From contig JACCQN010000017.1 in assembly GCA_015709215.1 (NCBI GenBank), positions 1 through 51,419 on the forward strand: a stretch of 51,419 nt of DNA, written 5' to 3'. Both the position numbers and the translations under genes were made by a program. The notes under the pieces are model-generated. The model saw nothing but the letters and a program-made list of their open reading frames with translations. It did not search any database and had not been told where the DNA came from. Source of the stretch: Bacteroidales bacterium (GTDB lineage: Bacteria > Bacteroidota > Bacteroidia > Bacteroidales > F082). Positions 1 through 8,586 of the stretch are shown here, one piece after another (within the stretch, counting starts at the first letter, position 1; the number at the start of each line of letters is the position of its first letter).

Positions 1-34
1 GTCAAATTCATGTCCCAAATTTATAACTTTCCAC

Positions 35-42
35 TAAATTTG
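35..42 (+). promoter_or_regulatory. Bacteroidota-type -7 promoter element
   Basis: TAAATTTG fits the Bacteroidota -7 consensus TAnnTTTG. It would put the transcription start near position 50, about 27 bases before the TTG start at 77. No TTG-type -33 element is visible at the expected distance, so the call is tentative. Confidence 0.35.
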
Positions 43-76
43 CAGTAGAACCAAAAATATTTATTATTTTTCTGAA

Positions 77-658
77 TTGCGTTATTCGAATCAAAATCAA
101 TTACAGTCAAAAAGTACATTTAAACAAAAAGCTAATGGCAAGTCTAAACTAATATCTAAACAAGTTTACCATTACATAAATAACACTTTGGCCTCTATTA
201 AAAATTTTAATAAAAATGGCACTCTCATTGACAGTACAGTTTTTACCTATAATCTGGATAATTTGATCTCTTCAATAAATAAGATGGAACAAAACAAAAA
301 TATTTTCAGTATCAACTTTAAATACAATGATGATGGCGCACTTACAAAAAAAGGATTTCTATCGAATAAAATCATTTACGATATAGAATATAACCGAGAA
401 CGTGACAATATCGTTGGGTTAAAAATGAACTTTCTAAGAAATGATCAGAATGAATTTTTATTTGATATAAATCTTCAAAATCAGTTATCCAGGATTCAAC
501 ATTTAAAATCCTATTATAGGGCACTATCACCAATTGAAAAAGATGAGATCCTTTTTAACTATAATGCGAATGGTAATATAAAATCAATTCGTGTTATAGA
601 CAAGAAAGGTAAAATCAGCAAAGAAATAAACTTTGAATATGCATATTTCACGCTGTGA
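77..658 (+). CDS. Hypothetical YD-repeat-like protein, TTG start
   Basis: This 193-residue protein is not assigned to a named family. It is rich in Asn, Lys, Ile and Tyr and has spaced short strand-turn units such as FTYNLDNLI, FKYNDDGALTK and FNYNANGNIKS. These resemble the YD/RHS-like strands of many Bacteroidota cell-surface proteins. No signal peptide follows the TTG start. All three forward frames carry stops within the first 48 bases, and no in-frame ATG occurs until about residue 69. The gene therefore either starts at TTG 77, which the -7-like element at 35-42 would fit, or is a 5'-truncated relic of a longer secreted protein. It is clearly more AT-rich than its neighbours, which hints at transfer. 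Function unknown. Confidence 0.5.
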   Translation: MRYSNQNQLQSKSTFKQKANGKSKLISKQVYHYINNTLASIKNFNKNGTLIDSTVFTYNLDNLISSINKMEQNKNIFSINFKYNDDGALTKKGFLSNKIIYDIEYNRERDNIVGLKMNFLRNDQNEFLFDINLQNQLSRIQHLKSYYRALSPIEKDEILFNYNANGNIKSIRVIDKKGKISKEINFEYAYFTL

Positions 659-748
659 TCAGTCAACTTATTTATACAATCACTGTTGTAGGATCAATTA
701 CTATTTCGTCCCGACAGGTATTAGCGTAAATCTATCATCACCTTTTAC

Positions 749-796
749 CTACATTTTGCTAGCATGACATCCTCAATAGGATCAAAATGTTGGTAG
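749..796. repeat. Imperfect palindromic intergenic element
   Basis: Arms CTACATTTTG (749-758) and CAAAATG-TT-GGTAG (783-796) face each other around an inner hairpin, ATCCT (769-773), CAAT loop, AGGAT (778-782). The left arm carries about ten extra bases. It sits in the 294-base gap between the orphan gene and the LD-carboxypeptidase; the rest of the gap, including a GTCCCGAC stretch near 709-716, shows no gene. The layout recalls dispersed palindromes found between genes in Bacteroidota genomes, but copy number cannot be judged here. Confidence 0.4.
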
Positions 797-952
797 AATT
801 TAAAGCAACCCATGGTTTTCAAAGTCCATTAGCAGTCAACACATATTCATCATTGAGCCTTTTTGTGATTTTTTACCTGTCATCAATGTATTTCAGTGCA
901 AAGTATTTGAATAATCCTTAAAATAGCTGGTTGAAATAGCTTGAAATTCGAT

Positions 953-1840
953 TTAAAGCAATCGAACAGTTTTTTCAATTTTTAAGCTTAATGAACGTCC
1001 AAAACAGATGGCTCGGTTATCCCTGATATGCCCAGCCGGAAAACCGAAACAAACCGGATAATCAAATTCAGAAACATGCTCAGCGATAATCTCTTCGGCT
1101 GTTTTCCCAAAAGGAACCGAATTGTCATTCATAGCTGTCATGCCGCCGATAATTAATCCCGCGAGATGCGTGAGTTTTCCGGCTCTTTTCAGCGCCATCA
1201 TCATCCGGTCGATATGATACAGGTACTCATCCAGGTCTTCCAGAAAGAGTATTTTTCCAATGGTTTCAGGAAAAAGATCTGAACCCAGCAAGCTGAAAAG
1301 TGTCGAAAGATTTCCGCCAACTACTTCTGCTTTCACATCGCCCGTTTTGTTGAGCGGATGCGCATCAAAAGAGATGGGTTTCGCTTGATTTTGAAGGGCA
1401 TCAAAAAGCGATTGCAGGCTTTCTTCGGTATTGCTTTCAAAATTGATGGGCATGCTGGCGTGCAGACTTTGAATACCCAGCTGCTGCACCCTGGCATGAA
1501 TCACCGTAATATCACTGTATCCAACCAGCCATTTGGGCGACTGAACAAAGCCGCTGAAGTCGAGCCGGTCAATGATTCTCAGGCTGCCGTATCCACCACG
1601 CACAAAAAGTACCGCTTTTACTTCCTTATCGTCCAGCAAATCCTGCAGCAGGGCAGTGCGAATGCTATCATTTCCGGCAAACTGATTTTCAGCAGCAAAA
1701 AGTCTCTCGTCTATCTTAAGTCTAAAGCCGGCTTCTTCAATCTTATGAATGGCAATTTGTAACTCTTCAGGCGAAATTTTTCTGGCCGGAGCCGAAAGTG
1801 CTATCAGATCGCCTTTTTGTAGGGGGATGGGCTGTTGCAT
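953..1840 (-). CDS. LD-carboxypeptidase (peptidase family S66)
   Basis: Predicted cytosolic muramoyltetrapeptide LD-carboxypeptidase, which removes the terminal D-Ala from tetrapeptide stem peptides during murein recycling. At 295 residues it has normal family length. The S66 triad can be placed: nucleophile Ser109 in LVGYSD, Glu201 in LFLEDLDEY and His271 in FPAGHIRDN. The oxyanion-region motif FVRGGYGS (about residues 79-86) is also present. There is no signal peptide, as expected for LdcA-type enzymes. The gene is divergent from metG, with 89 bases between the starts. MccF-like enzymes that cleave microcin C-type conjugates share this fold, so immunity activity cannot be excluded from sequence, but nothing nearby suggests it. 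Confidence 0.9.
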   Translation of the reverse strand: MQQPIPLQKGDLIALSAPARKISPEELQIAIHKIEEAGFRLKIDERLFAAENQFAGNDSIRTALLQDLLDDKEVKAVLFVRGGYGSLRIIDRLDFSGFVQSPKWLVGYSDITVIHARVQQLGIQSLHASMPINFESNTEESLQSLFDALQNQAKPISFDAHPLNKTGDVKAEVVGGNLSTLFSLLGSDLFPETIGKILFLEDLDEYLYHIDRMMMALKRAGKLTHLAGLIIGGMTAMNDNSVPFGKTAEEIIAEHVSEFDYPVCFGFPAGHIRDNRAICFGRSLSLKIEKTVRLL

Positions 1841-1863
1841 ATCGAAACTATTGGTTAACTTTG
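1835..1863 (+). promoter_or_regulatory. Promoter of metG
   Basis: TTG at 1835-1837 and TAACTTTG at 1856-1863 match the Bacteroidota -33 and -7 elements with 18 bases between them. The -33 overlaps the first codons of the divergent LD-carboxypeptidase gene. Predicted leader is roughly 60 bases. Confidence 0.6.
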
Positions 1864-1929
1864 CGCCTCTGTTTCAGAACCTATACAGGTATCGGTTTAA
1901 TCATTCCAGACCAAATAAAATTTTTTACA

Positions 1930-3993
1930 ATGGAAGCCAAAGATAAGCAATTCAAGCGTTATACCATCACCTCGGCTCTACCTTATGCCAACGGGCCAAT
2001 TCATATCGGACACCTGGCCGGCGTTTATGTTCCGGCAGATATTTATGCCCGCTATTTGCGCATGAAAGGCAAAGACGTATTGTTTATTGGCGGATCAGAC
2101 GAACATGGTGTGCCCATCACCATCAAAGCGCGCAAAGAAGGGGTGAGTCCGCAGGAAATTGTAGATCGCTATCACAACATAATTCGGGATTCTTTCGAAC
2201 GTTTTGGAATCTCTTTCGATGTTTACAGCCGCACCTCGGCTCCGATTCATCATCAAACAGCAGCTGAATTTTTCACAAACCTATACAATAAAGGTGTCTT
2301 TCTGGAGAAAAGCAATCAACAATATTTTGATGCTGAAGCCAATCAGTTTTTGGCAGATCGCTATATCACGGGCACATGTCCGCATTGTAGTTACGAAAAG
2401 GCTTATGGCGACCAGTGCGAGAGCTGCGGCACCTCACTCAGTCCGCTCGATCTGATCAATCCGCGCTCGGCATTAAGCGGAAATAAACCTATTTTAAAGG
2501 AAACAAAACACTGGTATCTGCCGCTTGATAAAGCAGAAAACTGGCTCCGAGAATGGATTTTGGAAGGACATAAAGAAGACTGGAAAATAAATGTGTACGG
2601 GCAGGTGAAATCGTGGATAGATCAGGGTTTGCAGCCACGCGCTGTTACCCGCGATCTGGATTGGGGTGTGAAAGTCCCACTACCCGAAGCCGAAGGCAAA
2701 GTGCTTTATGTTTGGTTTGATGCTCCAATCGGCTATATCTCCGCAGCCCGCGAATGGGCCGAAAATACCGGAAAAGATTGGGAGCCTTATTGGAAATCCT
2801 CTGATAGCAAGCTGGTTCATTTTATTGGTAAAGACAATATTGTCTTTCATTGTATCATTTTCCCCTTTATGTTGCAGCAGGAGGGTTCTTTTGTTTTGCC
2901 CGACAATGTCCCTGCTAATGAATTTCTGAATCTGGAGAATGATAAAATCTCCACCTCGCGCAATTGGGCCGTTTGGCTGCATGAATTTCTGGACGAATTA
3001 CCCGGCAAAGAAGATGTTTTGAGGTATGTGCTCACTGCCAATGCTCCCGAAACCAAAGACAACGACTTCACCTGGAAGGATTTTCAGGCCCGGAATAACA
3101 ATGAATTGTTGGCTGTTTTCGGCAATTTTGTAAATCGCACTCTTGTGCTAACCCATAAATATTTTGAAGGCAAAGTGCCTGCTCTTGATCATCTTACGGA
3201 TGCCGACAAGGCTGTTTTGGCAGAGATGCAGCATTTTCCCGAAAAAATCAGCCATAGCATTGAACTGTATCGCTTCAGGGAAGCACTGTCGGAACTGATG
3301 AACCTGGCACGACTGGGTAATCGCTATTTAACTGAAAATGAACCCTGGAAGATCTTTAAAACTGATCCCGATCGGGTGAAAACAATTCTTGCTGTATCGC
3401 TTGAAATAGTTGCCCGACTGACTGTACTTTCAGAGCCTTTCTTGCCTTTTACTGCAGAAAAATTACGTAAGATGATGCGCATGGGCAGCTTTGGCTGGGA
3501 TGATGCCGCCAGTCCTGCTTTGCTCGTAACAGGTCACCAGCTGGGAGAAGCCATTTTGTTGTTCGAAAAAGTGGAAGACAGTATGATCGAACTACAGATA
3601 CAAAAACTGCTGGATACCCGAAAAGCCAATGAAGCTGAGGAAGAAAAGGCAGTGAAGCCTCAAAAGGCTGTTATTCAATTTGATGATTTCACCAAAATGG
3701 ATCTGCGTGTGGGCACAATCCTTGAAGCTGAAGTAGTGCCTAAAACCAAAAAACTCCTTAAACTGCTTATCGACACCGGCATCGATAAACGCACCGTGGT
3801 AAGTGGTATTGCTGAATACTATCAGCCCGAAAATATTATTGGACAACAGGTGGTGATGCTGGTCAATCTTGAAGCACGCAAAATTCGCGGCATCGAATCG
3901 CAGGGTATGATTATGATGGCTGAGAATGCGGAGGGTAAGCTTTGTTTTGTTGCGCCATCCGAAGGCTTTATGAATGGGGCTGAGGTAAAATAA
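1930..3993 (+). CDS. metG: Methionine--tRNA ligase
   Basis: Charges tRNA-Met and initiator tRNA with methionine in the cytosol. The class I signature appears as PIHIGHLAG near residue 24. The KMSKS loop is the variant KISTSRN, and the knuckle domain has two CxxC pairs (CPHC and CESC). The C-terminus carries an EMAPII/Trbp111-like tRNA-binding domain starting at [15 protein letters not shown], as in dimeric long-form MetRS. I chose ATG 1930 (687 residues) because the conserved [19 protein letters not shown] block follows at once, whereas the upstream open frame reads through the promoter and lacks homology. The gene looks complete. Confidence 0.97.
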   Translation: MEAKDKQFKRYTITSALPYANGPIHIGHLAGVYVPADIYARYLRMKGKDVLFIGGSDEHGVPITIKARKEGVSPQEIVDRYHNIIRDSFERFGISFDVYSRTSAPIHHQTAAEFFTNLYNKGVFLEKSNQQYFDAEANQFLADRYITGTCPHCSYEKAYGDQCESCGTSLSPLDLINPRSALSGNKPILKETKHWYLPLDKAENWLREWILEGHKEDWKINVYGQVKSWIDQGLQPRAVTRDLDWGVKVPLPEAEGKVLYVWFDAPIGYISAAREWAENTGKDWEPYWKSSDSKLVHFIGKDNIVFHCIIFPFMLQQEGSFVLPDNVPANEFLNLENDKISTSRNWAVWLHEFLDELPGKEDVLRYVLTANAPETKDNDFTWKDFQARNNNELLAVFGNFVNRTLVLTHKYFEGKVPALDHLTDADKAVLAEMQHFPEKISHSIELYRFREALSELMNLARLGNRYLTENEPWKIFKTDPDRVKTILAVSLEIVARLTVLSEPFLPFTAEKLRKMMRMGSFGWDDAASPALLVTGHQLGEAILLFEKVEDSMIELQIQKLLDTRKANEAEEEKAVKPQKAVIQFDDFTKMDLRVGTILEAEVVPKTKKLLKLLIDTGIDKRTVVSGIAEYYQPENIIGQQVVMLVNLEARKIRGIESQGMIMMAENAEGKLCFVAPSEGFMNGAEVK

Positions 3994-4079
3994 GCTTAGT
4001 TGGTTTGGGTTGATATGGTTTTGCCTCGATTTTGAGGATTATTGAGTTTTCTATAGAAATTACATTTGTTTGAATGTAT

Positions 4080-4087
4080 TACTTTTG
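4080..4087 (+). promoter_or_regulatory. -7 element upstream of antitoxin-like gene
   Basis: TACTTTTG matches TAnnTTTG and lies 30 bases before the ATG at 4118. No clear -33 TTG at standard spacing. Confidence 0.4.
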
Positions 4088-4117
4088 TGAAAACAAGAAA
4101 CCAATACCTTAAGTACG

Positions 4118-4345
4118 ATGGAATCATCAGATTTAAATATTAGCTTACATTTGAACTTCAATCAATTGGTTGAGGCTATTAAGCTATTGACAAGAAATGA
4201 AAAACTCAAATTATCCAGGATTTTGCTGAAAGAAACTAGTTTGAAAGATGTTAATGATCTTGTTTTGACCTATTTGGCCAGTGAAGATGTGTTGGCAAAA
4301 GATTGGCTCTTAGCAGAAGAGGAGGAGGCATGGAACGAGTTATGA
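4118..4345 (+). CDS. Small antitoxin-like protein, no intact toxin partner
   Basis: A 75-residue acidic helical protein of the kind encoded before toxin genes in many Bacteroidota. The N-terminal half (LNFNQLVEAIKLLTRNEKLKLSRILLK region) resembles a short dimerising antitoxin motif, and the tail ends in the acidic run AEEEEAWNEL. In such modules the antitoxin stop overlaps the toxin start. Here GAGTTATGATGGAAATG does supply overlapping ATG codons, but that frame stops at TGA (4355-4357) after three codons. Reading through gives about 17 more codons before another stop. No toxin of normal length lies between here and yraN. It may be an orphan antitoxin left after toxin loss. The family assignment rests on pattern only. 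Confidence 0.5.
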   Translation: MESSDLNISLHLNFNQLVEAIKLLTRNEKLKLSRILLKETSLKDVNDLVLTYLASEDVLAKDWLLAEEEEAWNEL

Positions 4346-4431
4346 TGGAAATGTGATTACTTAATCCTTTGAATATGTCAGATCATTCAAATAAATACTT
4401 AACCTGAACTTCACAATAATACCCAGCTAAA

Positions 4432-4794
4432 ATGGCCGATCACAACGAACTTGGAAAACTGGGCGAAGAACTGGCGCGCAAGCATTTGCGTGGAAAAGGT
4501 TATCAGATACTCGAAGTAAACTGGTATCACGGGCGCGATGAGATTGATATCATTGCCCGCGATGGCGAAGCACTGGTGATTGTGGAAGTGAAAACCCGCG
4601 CCACTGCCGATTTTGGAGAGCCCGAGTTTGCTGTAAACCGGCGCAAACAACGCACCCTGGTTCGTGCGGCAGAAGCCTATATACAGGAAAAAGATTTGGA
4701 TATTGAAACACGTTTTGATATTGTGTCAGTAATCGTAACACCAAAAGAAAAACACATCCATCATATCGAGGATGCTTTTTACCCTACCATGTGA
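4432..4794 (+). CDS. YraN family protein (UPF0102)
   Basis: A 120-residue member of the UPF0102/YraN family, which has a restriction-endonuclease-like fold related to Holliday junction resolvases; its cellular role is not settled. The PD-(D/E)xK-type core is visible: E37 and D39 in GRDEIDII, then E52 and K54 in VEVKTR. The N-terminus GKLGEELARKHL and the QxxR-like helix NRRKQRTLVRAAEAY are typical. It ends two bases before the stop of the convergent lipoprotein gene, so the two transcripts meet tail to tail. Confidence 0.9.
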   Translation: MADHNELGKLGEELARKHLRGKGYQILEVNWYHGRDEIDIIARDGEALVIVEVKTRATADFGEPEFAVNRRKQRTLVRAAEAYIQEKDLDIETRFDIVSVIVTPKEKHIHHIEDAFYPTM

Positions 4795-4796
4795 GT

Positions 4797-5285
4797 TTAT
4801 TCTGTTTTAATCACTTCAAAATCAAAAAGAGAGCGAAGTATAACAACTACAGAATCTTCTTCAATGACAATTTCACGAAATCTTTTGTTGATACCCTTTA
4901 TTTTGATTTGATCTCCCTGACGATAAATCCCGGCATTAAATTCTCCATCCGAAGGACTCGAAATAGTATATTCTCCAGCCTCCCATCCGGCACTGATGTT
5001 TGCATTATACAAATTAATAACACCCACCGAGAGTACAATGCCACTGCTGCCCGAGCCTGTCAGTTCGAGGTAGGCTTCTTCTGAAAAAACCTGATTGGTC
5101 AGCTCACTGTCTGAGTTATATTCATACAGTGTGGCTTTGCCTGCATAGCTTCCGCTGATTTGCTCCAGACTGCAATCGGTGCAAGGCTCCCAGGCAGGGG
5201 ATTCATCTTTTTTACATCCCAAAAGTCCGATGAGCAAAACTGTTATCATCAAAAGCTGCCAAATGTTTAAATAAGAAGATTTCAT
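4797..5285 (-). CDS. Hypothetical lipoprotein
   Basis: A 162-residue secreted lipoprotein. A hydrophobic signal (about residues 9-23) ends in the lipobox LLGC with Cys24 as the lipidation site. The following KKDE acidic/polar linker is usual for Bacteroidota surface lipoproteins. The mature part is mostly predicted beta-strand with a small Cys pair (PCTDC) and does not match a family I can name. It is the last gene of a three-gene minus-strand operon, starting nine bases after the AlkD-like gene. Function unknown. Confidence 0.75.
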   Translation of the reverse strand: MKSSYLNIWQLLMITVLLIGLLGCKKDESPAWEPCTDCSLEQISGSYAGKATLYEYNSDSELTNQVFSEEAYLELTGSGSSGIVLSVGVINLYNANISAGWEAGEYTISSPSDGEFNAGIYRQGDQIKIKGINKRFREIVIEEDSVVVILRSLFDFEVIKTE

Positions 5286-5294
5286 AATATTTTG

Positions 5295-5969
5295 TTACAA
5301 GTGTTTAATTGCTTCTTTTCTGCTTAATAGCTGTAGATCTGTGTTTTCTACAAAATCCAGAACCTGTTCCGGAGCCGTGCGTGCATACTGCCGTAGTGCC
5401 CATCCAATCGCCTTGCGGATGAAAAATTCTTTTTCGTCTGAAAGCCTTGCACAGAGCTCAAAAAGTAATTTTTCATCGGTTACTTGTTTATACTTGAGCT
5501 GAAACAACAAACAACTGCGTTGCAACCAGAAATTTCCCGAATCCATCCAGTGGCTGATCGTTTCATCACGGATTTCGGGATATCGTTTAAAAAGCGGGCC
5601 AACCAGATTTGGAGCAATGTAATCAATCGTGTCCCACCAGGATTTTTGAACGATAAGTTTTTCAAGCAGTGAAATGCTTTGGGAAGGCATTTTTTTTATG
5701 GTCTTGTCCAGCACATTCATGGCTGCATATTGCATGTCGCGCTGAGGAAGCTGCCAGGCATTGAGGATGATTTCATCCAGATGGACAATATCCGGAAGCC
5801 CGTAAATTTTGATAAAATCTTTAAAAATTATTGCCCTTGCAGGCGAAGGAATGCCATAAAATGGATACTGATTACGCAAGTATTTTTCAGCACCAGCTGC
5901 TATTTCCGGATTGGCATGCGCTTCAAAAGCTGTAATCAATGGCTTCCAATAATTGTGTGGTTTGGTCAT
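5295..5969 (-). CDS. DNA alkylation repair protein (AlkD-like HEAT protein)
   Basis: A 224-residue all-helical protein of the AlkC/AlkD superfamily, whose characterised members are DNA glycosylases for N3- and N7-alkylated purines. Family blocks include YPFYGIPSPARAIIFKDF near residues 35-52, QREMQ-like LPQRDMQYAAM, WWDTIDYIA, the WLQRSCLLFQL helix and FFIRKAIGWALRQYA. Its ATG overlaps the stop of the upstream M1 peptidase gene by four bases, so translation is probably coupled. Pairing a repair enzyme with a secreted peptidase has no obvious functional logic and may only reflect shared transcription. Confidence 0.85.
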   Translation of the reverse strand: MTKPHNYWKPLITAFEAHANPEIAAGAEKYLRNQYPFYGIPSPARAIIFKDFIKIYGLPDIVHLDEIILNAWQLPQRDMQYAAMNVLDKTIKKMPSQSISLLEKLIVQKSWWDTIDYIAPNLVGPLFKRYPEIRDETISHWMDSGNFWLQRSCLLFQLKYKQVTDEKLLFELCARLSDEKEFFIRKAIGWALRQYARTAPEQVLDFVENTDLQLLSRKEAIKHL

Positions 5970-8311
5970 AACACTACAATTTTTGTCCAGGCCACAGCTC
6001 GACCTTCAGGGGTTTTTTGTTCGATCAAATACAGGCCTTTTTCCCAGCGGCTGCTGTCCACTTCTATATGATTGGTATTTTCGAAGGGAATAACAGCGTT
6101 TGTTTTTCCGTTTTGATCGGTAAAAATCAGCGAGCCTGAAAATTTTTGTTCCCATTGAAAAGTTAGCATTCCCTGCGTAGGATTGGGAAATGCCTTGATT
6201 TCTGATTCAGGCTGTGATTCAGAATTTGCTGACAAACCAACAATTTGGGTGTCCCACACGGCGAGTGTATATTGTCCTGGCAAAAGCTCTTCCACATAGA
6301 TATAACCAATATTCCACAGACCTTCACGGTATTGCGGGATGGCTTGCCATTCATTGGCAGTATGCTGACGGTAAAGTATTACAACCGAATCATTTGTGCT
6401 TTCAAACAAGCTGCCATCAAGGCTTGCAACATCGCTATAGAAAAAACGTCCGCGCAGCCCTTGTGCTTCCAGATTTATCCCACTTATTTCCCAATGGCGG
6501 TAAGGCGACAATCGAAGCCCGTTAACCGGCATTTTTAAGCTATCGGGCTTGGCCCAGTGGTGTGTTAGCCTGAACCAGGCACTGTCAATAACCTGATCGG
6601 CATAGAGCCTGAAGCCTGCCTTTGGAAATGAATATTCACCAGTTTGGTTAAGTATGAAAGATTCGTCTGTGGTAGCATCTGCTGTGCGATCGAAAGGGTC
6701 TGCCAGCACAAGAATTGGTTCAAACGGAAGTGTTTTAATGCTGTGTCCGTGCAAGCCGTCAAACAGAACCGTATCGGTGATGATTTCCCAGTTGTCATTC
6801 ATAAAACCTACTTCAAACTGGTGATCAATGCCAACATAATCAGCGCCTTTGTGTTTTTTCCGCATAAAAAGCTGCACTTCAAACATATTTCCGGATGAGT
6901 TAACTTTAACAGAATCGAGGCTGTAATGCGGAGTTCCGGGAGTGAAAACCCAGGTGTCAAAAAAGCCTGTCATATCACGGCCAGTGTAGTTTGTCAAAAA
7001 ATCGCGCATATCTTCCGAACTAGCTGGTGCATAGGCAAATTCCTGCAAATAAGCCTTAATGGCATCAAAAAAGACCTCCTGTCCCAGGTAATTCATCAGG
7101 CTGTGAACGACGGTTGCTCCTTTGTCGTAAACAGTTGTTCCATAAGTATATTCTGTTGGCACTTCATCCAGCGAAAGATAGCTGCCATCCGTGATATGAG
7201 CGTTTTTGAGGACGTCATAATGATTTTCGTTCATCTCCTGCCGGTAGATTTCGGGGTTGTAGAGATCATGTTTGTAGAAATACTGACAAAAGGTTGCCCA
7301 GCCTTCGTTGAGCCACATATCGCCTGCATCGGCACAGGTAACCATATTGCCAAACCACATATGAGATAGTTCGTGCGTGAGCAGGTATTCATAACTCAAA
7401 TTGCCGTTGATGGCAAAGTGGGGATAAGCGATATTGGTCACATGCTCCATCGCACCAATAGCTGTTCCTGCATAACCAATCCGGTCGAAAGGATAAGAGC
7501 CAAAACGCGCTTCAAAAAAATCCATGATTTCATGCAGATGAACAAAAGATCCAGCCACTTTCACTGAATCCGTTGGTCGGGTATAAATCGTAACAGGTAA
7601 TTCCTGATTCATGCCCTGATAAGTATCGCTCACAAGTGCATAATCGCCTGCAGCTACAGAAGCAAGATAGGTTGGAATGGGCTGATTAATCTGCCAGTGC
7701 CAGGTTTGAAGGCCATTGCCGGCATCAGTAACTTCTGTAAGTAAACCTCCGGCTACACCCACTAGTTCCTCTGGCAGGGTAATCAATACCTCATAGGTTG
7801 CTCTGTCTTTGAAATCGTCCACGCACGGAAACCATGCTTTTCCAAGGTTATGCGGATTGCTTTCAAAACCTACGCCAAGATTAAAAGCATAATCGCCACT
7901 AAAGTGAAAGCCCCCCCAGGCTTCATGAAAAGTAGTGCCTCCATATGTCATTGTGATTGTTACCGTATCGGTTTCGTTAAGTGTTTCAGCCAGATGAATA
8001 TGCAGAATATCACCGTTTCGTTCAAAATTAATTATGGTAATATCATTGCTTGTAACCGATTCCACCTCAAGGGCTTTGAGCTCAAGCGGGATGCGATTCA
8101 GGCTCATTTTTGGCCGAAGTTTAAGCTGCGTTTCTGCCTGAATGCTTTGATTTTCAAAATCAATTTCATGCAGATAGATTTTATAGTGAATGGCATCGAT
8201 GGTATCGGCTACGGCTGAGCGCGAAAAAGAGGCTTTATGTCTGCAATGCTGCTGCGCATGAACAGGTGCCACAAACATAAAAACTAAAAGGAACAATATT
8301 AGGCGTTTCAT
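5966..8311 (-). CDS. M1 family zinc aminopeptidase with T9SS sorting domain
   Basis: Secreted gluzincin aminopeptidase, exported by Sec and then T9SS. A signal peptide covers residues 1-20 (cleavage after VHAQ). The M1 exopeptidase signature appears as GAMEH at 286-290, where many members have GAMEN. The zinc site is HELSH at 313-317 with Glu336 in WLNEGWA; Glu314 is the catalytic base. After the peptidase and helical regions comes a beta-rich stretch, then a type A T9SS C-terminal domain (about 700-781) beginning FPNPTQGMLTF and ending KIVVL. Length 781 is usual for this architecture. It heads the operon with the AlkD-like and lipoprotein genes. Confidence 0.93.
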   Translation of the reverse strand: MKRLILFLLVFMFVAPVHAQQHCRHKASFSRSAVADTIDAIHYKIYLHEIDFENQSIQAETQLKLRPKMSLNRIPLELKALEVESVTSNDITIINFERNGDILHIHLAETLNETDTVTITMTYGGTTFHEAWGGFHFSGDYAFNLGVGFESNPHNLGKAWFPCVDDFKDRATYEVLITLPEELVGVAGGLLTEVTDAGNGLQTWHWQINQPIPTYLASVAAGDYALVSDTYQGMNQELPVTIYTRPTDSVKVAGSFVHLHEIMDFFEARFGSYPFDRIGYAGTAIGAMEHVTNIAYPHFAINGNLSYEYLLTHELSHMWFGNMVTCADAGDMWLNEGWATFCQYFYKHDLYNPEIYRQEMNENHYDVLKNAHITDGSYLSLDEVPTEYTYGTTVYDKGATVVHSLMNYLGQEVFFDAIKAYLQEFAYAPASSEDMRDFLTNYTGRDMTGFFDTWVFTPGTPHYSLDSVKVNSSGNMFEVQLFMRKKHKGADYVGIDHQFEVGFMNDNWEIITDTVLFDGLHGHSIKTLPFEPILVLADPFDRTADATTDESFILNQTGEYSFPKAGFRLYADQVIDSAWFRLTHHWAKPDSLKMPVNGLRLSPYRHWEISGINLEAQGLRGRFFYSDVASLDGSLFESTNDSVVILYRQHTANEWQAIPQYREGLWNIGYIYVEELLPGQYTLAVWDTQIVGLSANSESQPESEIKAFPNPTQGMLTFQWEQKFSGSLIFTDQNGKTNAVIPFENTNHIEVDSSRWEKGLYLIEQKTPEGRAVAWTKIVVL

Positions 8312-8386
8312 GAGGTAGATTTTAGCTCCGTAAAAGTAATATTCACAGCACTACTCTGCAAGTTTTGTATATTTTAAAGCTGCTTA

Positions 8387-8414
8387 TTGGGCTATGTTTT
8401 TAATTGTACCTTTG
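8387..8414 (+). promoter_or_regulatory. Promoter of TolC-like gene
   Basis: TTG (8387-8389), 17-base spacer, TACCTTTG (8407-8414) fit the -33/-7 consensus. The leader to ATG 8587 would be about 165 bases, long enough to carry regulation. A small CACAGTGTG palindrome (8458-8466) lies in it. Confidence 0.5.
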
Positions 8415-8586
8415 TGTATTGCAAGACATGCCTGTTCATAATCGTACAATTGTTGTCACAGTGTGAACAGTAATACCCTTGATCAAACAAAAACAATGGG
8501 CGTAATTAACAACTAATCAGATAGATATAATTTTGGCATGTTTATGGTTACTAGAAATGCCAGCAAAAACTAAATCAAATCATAGC

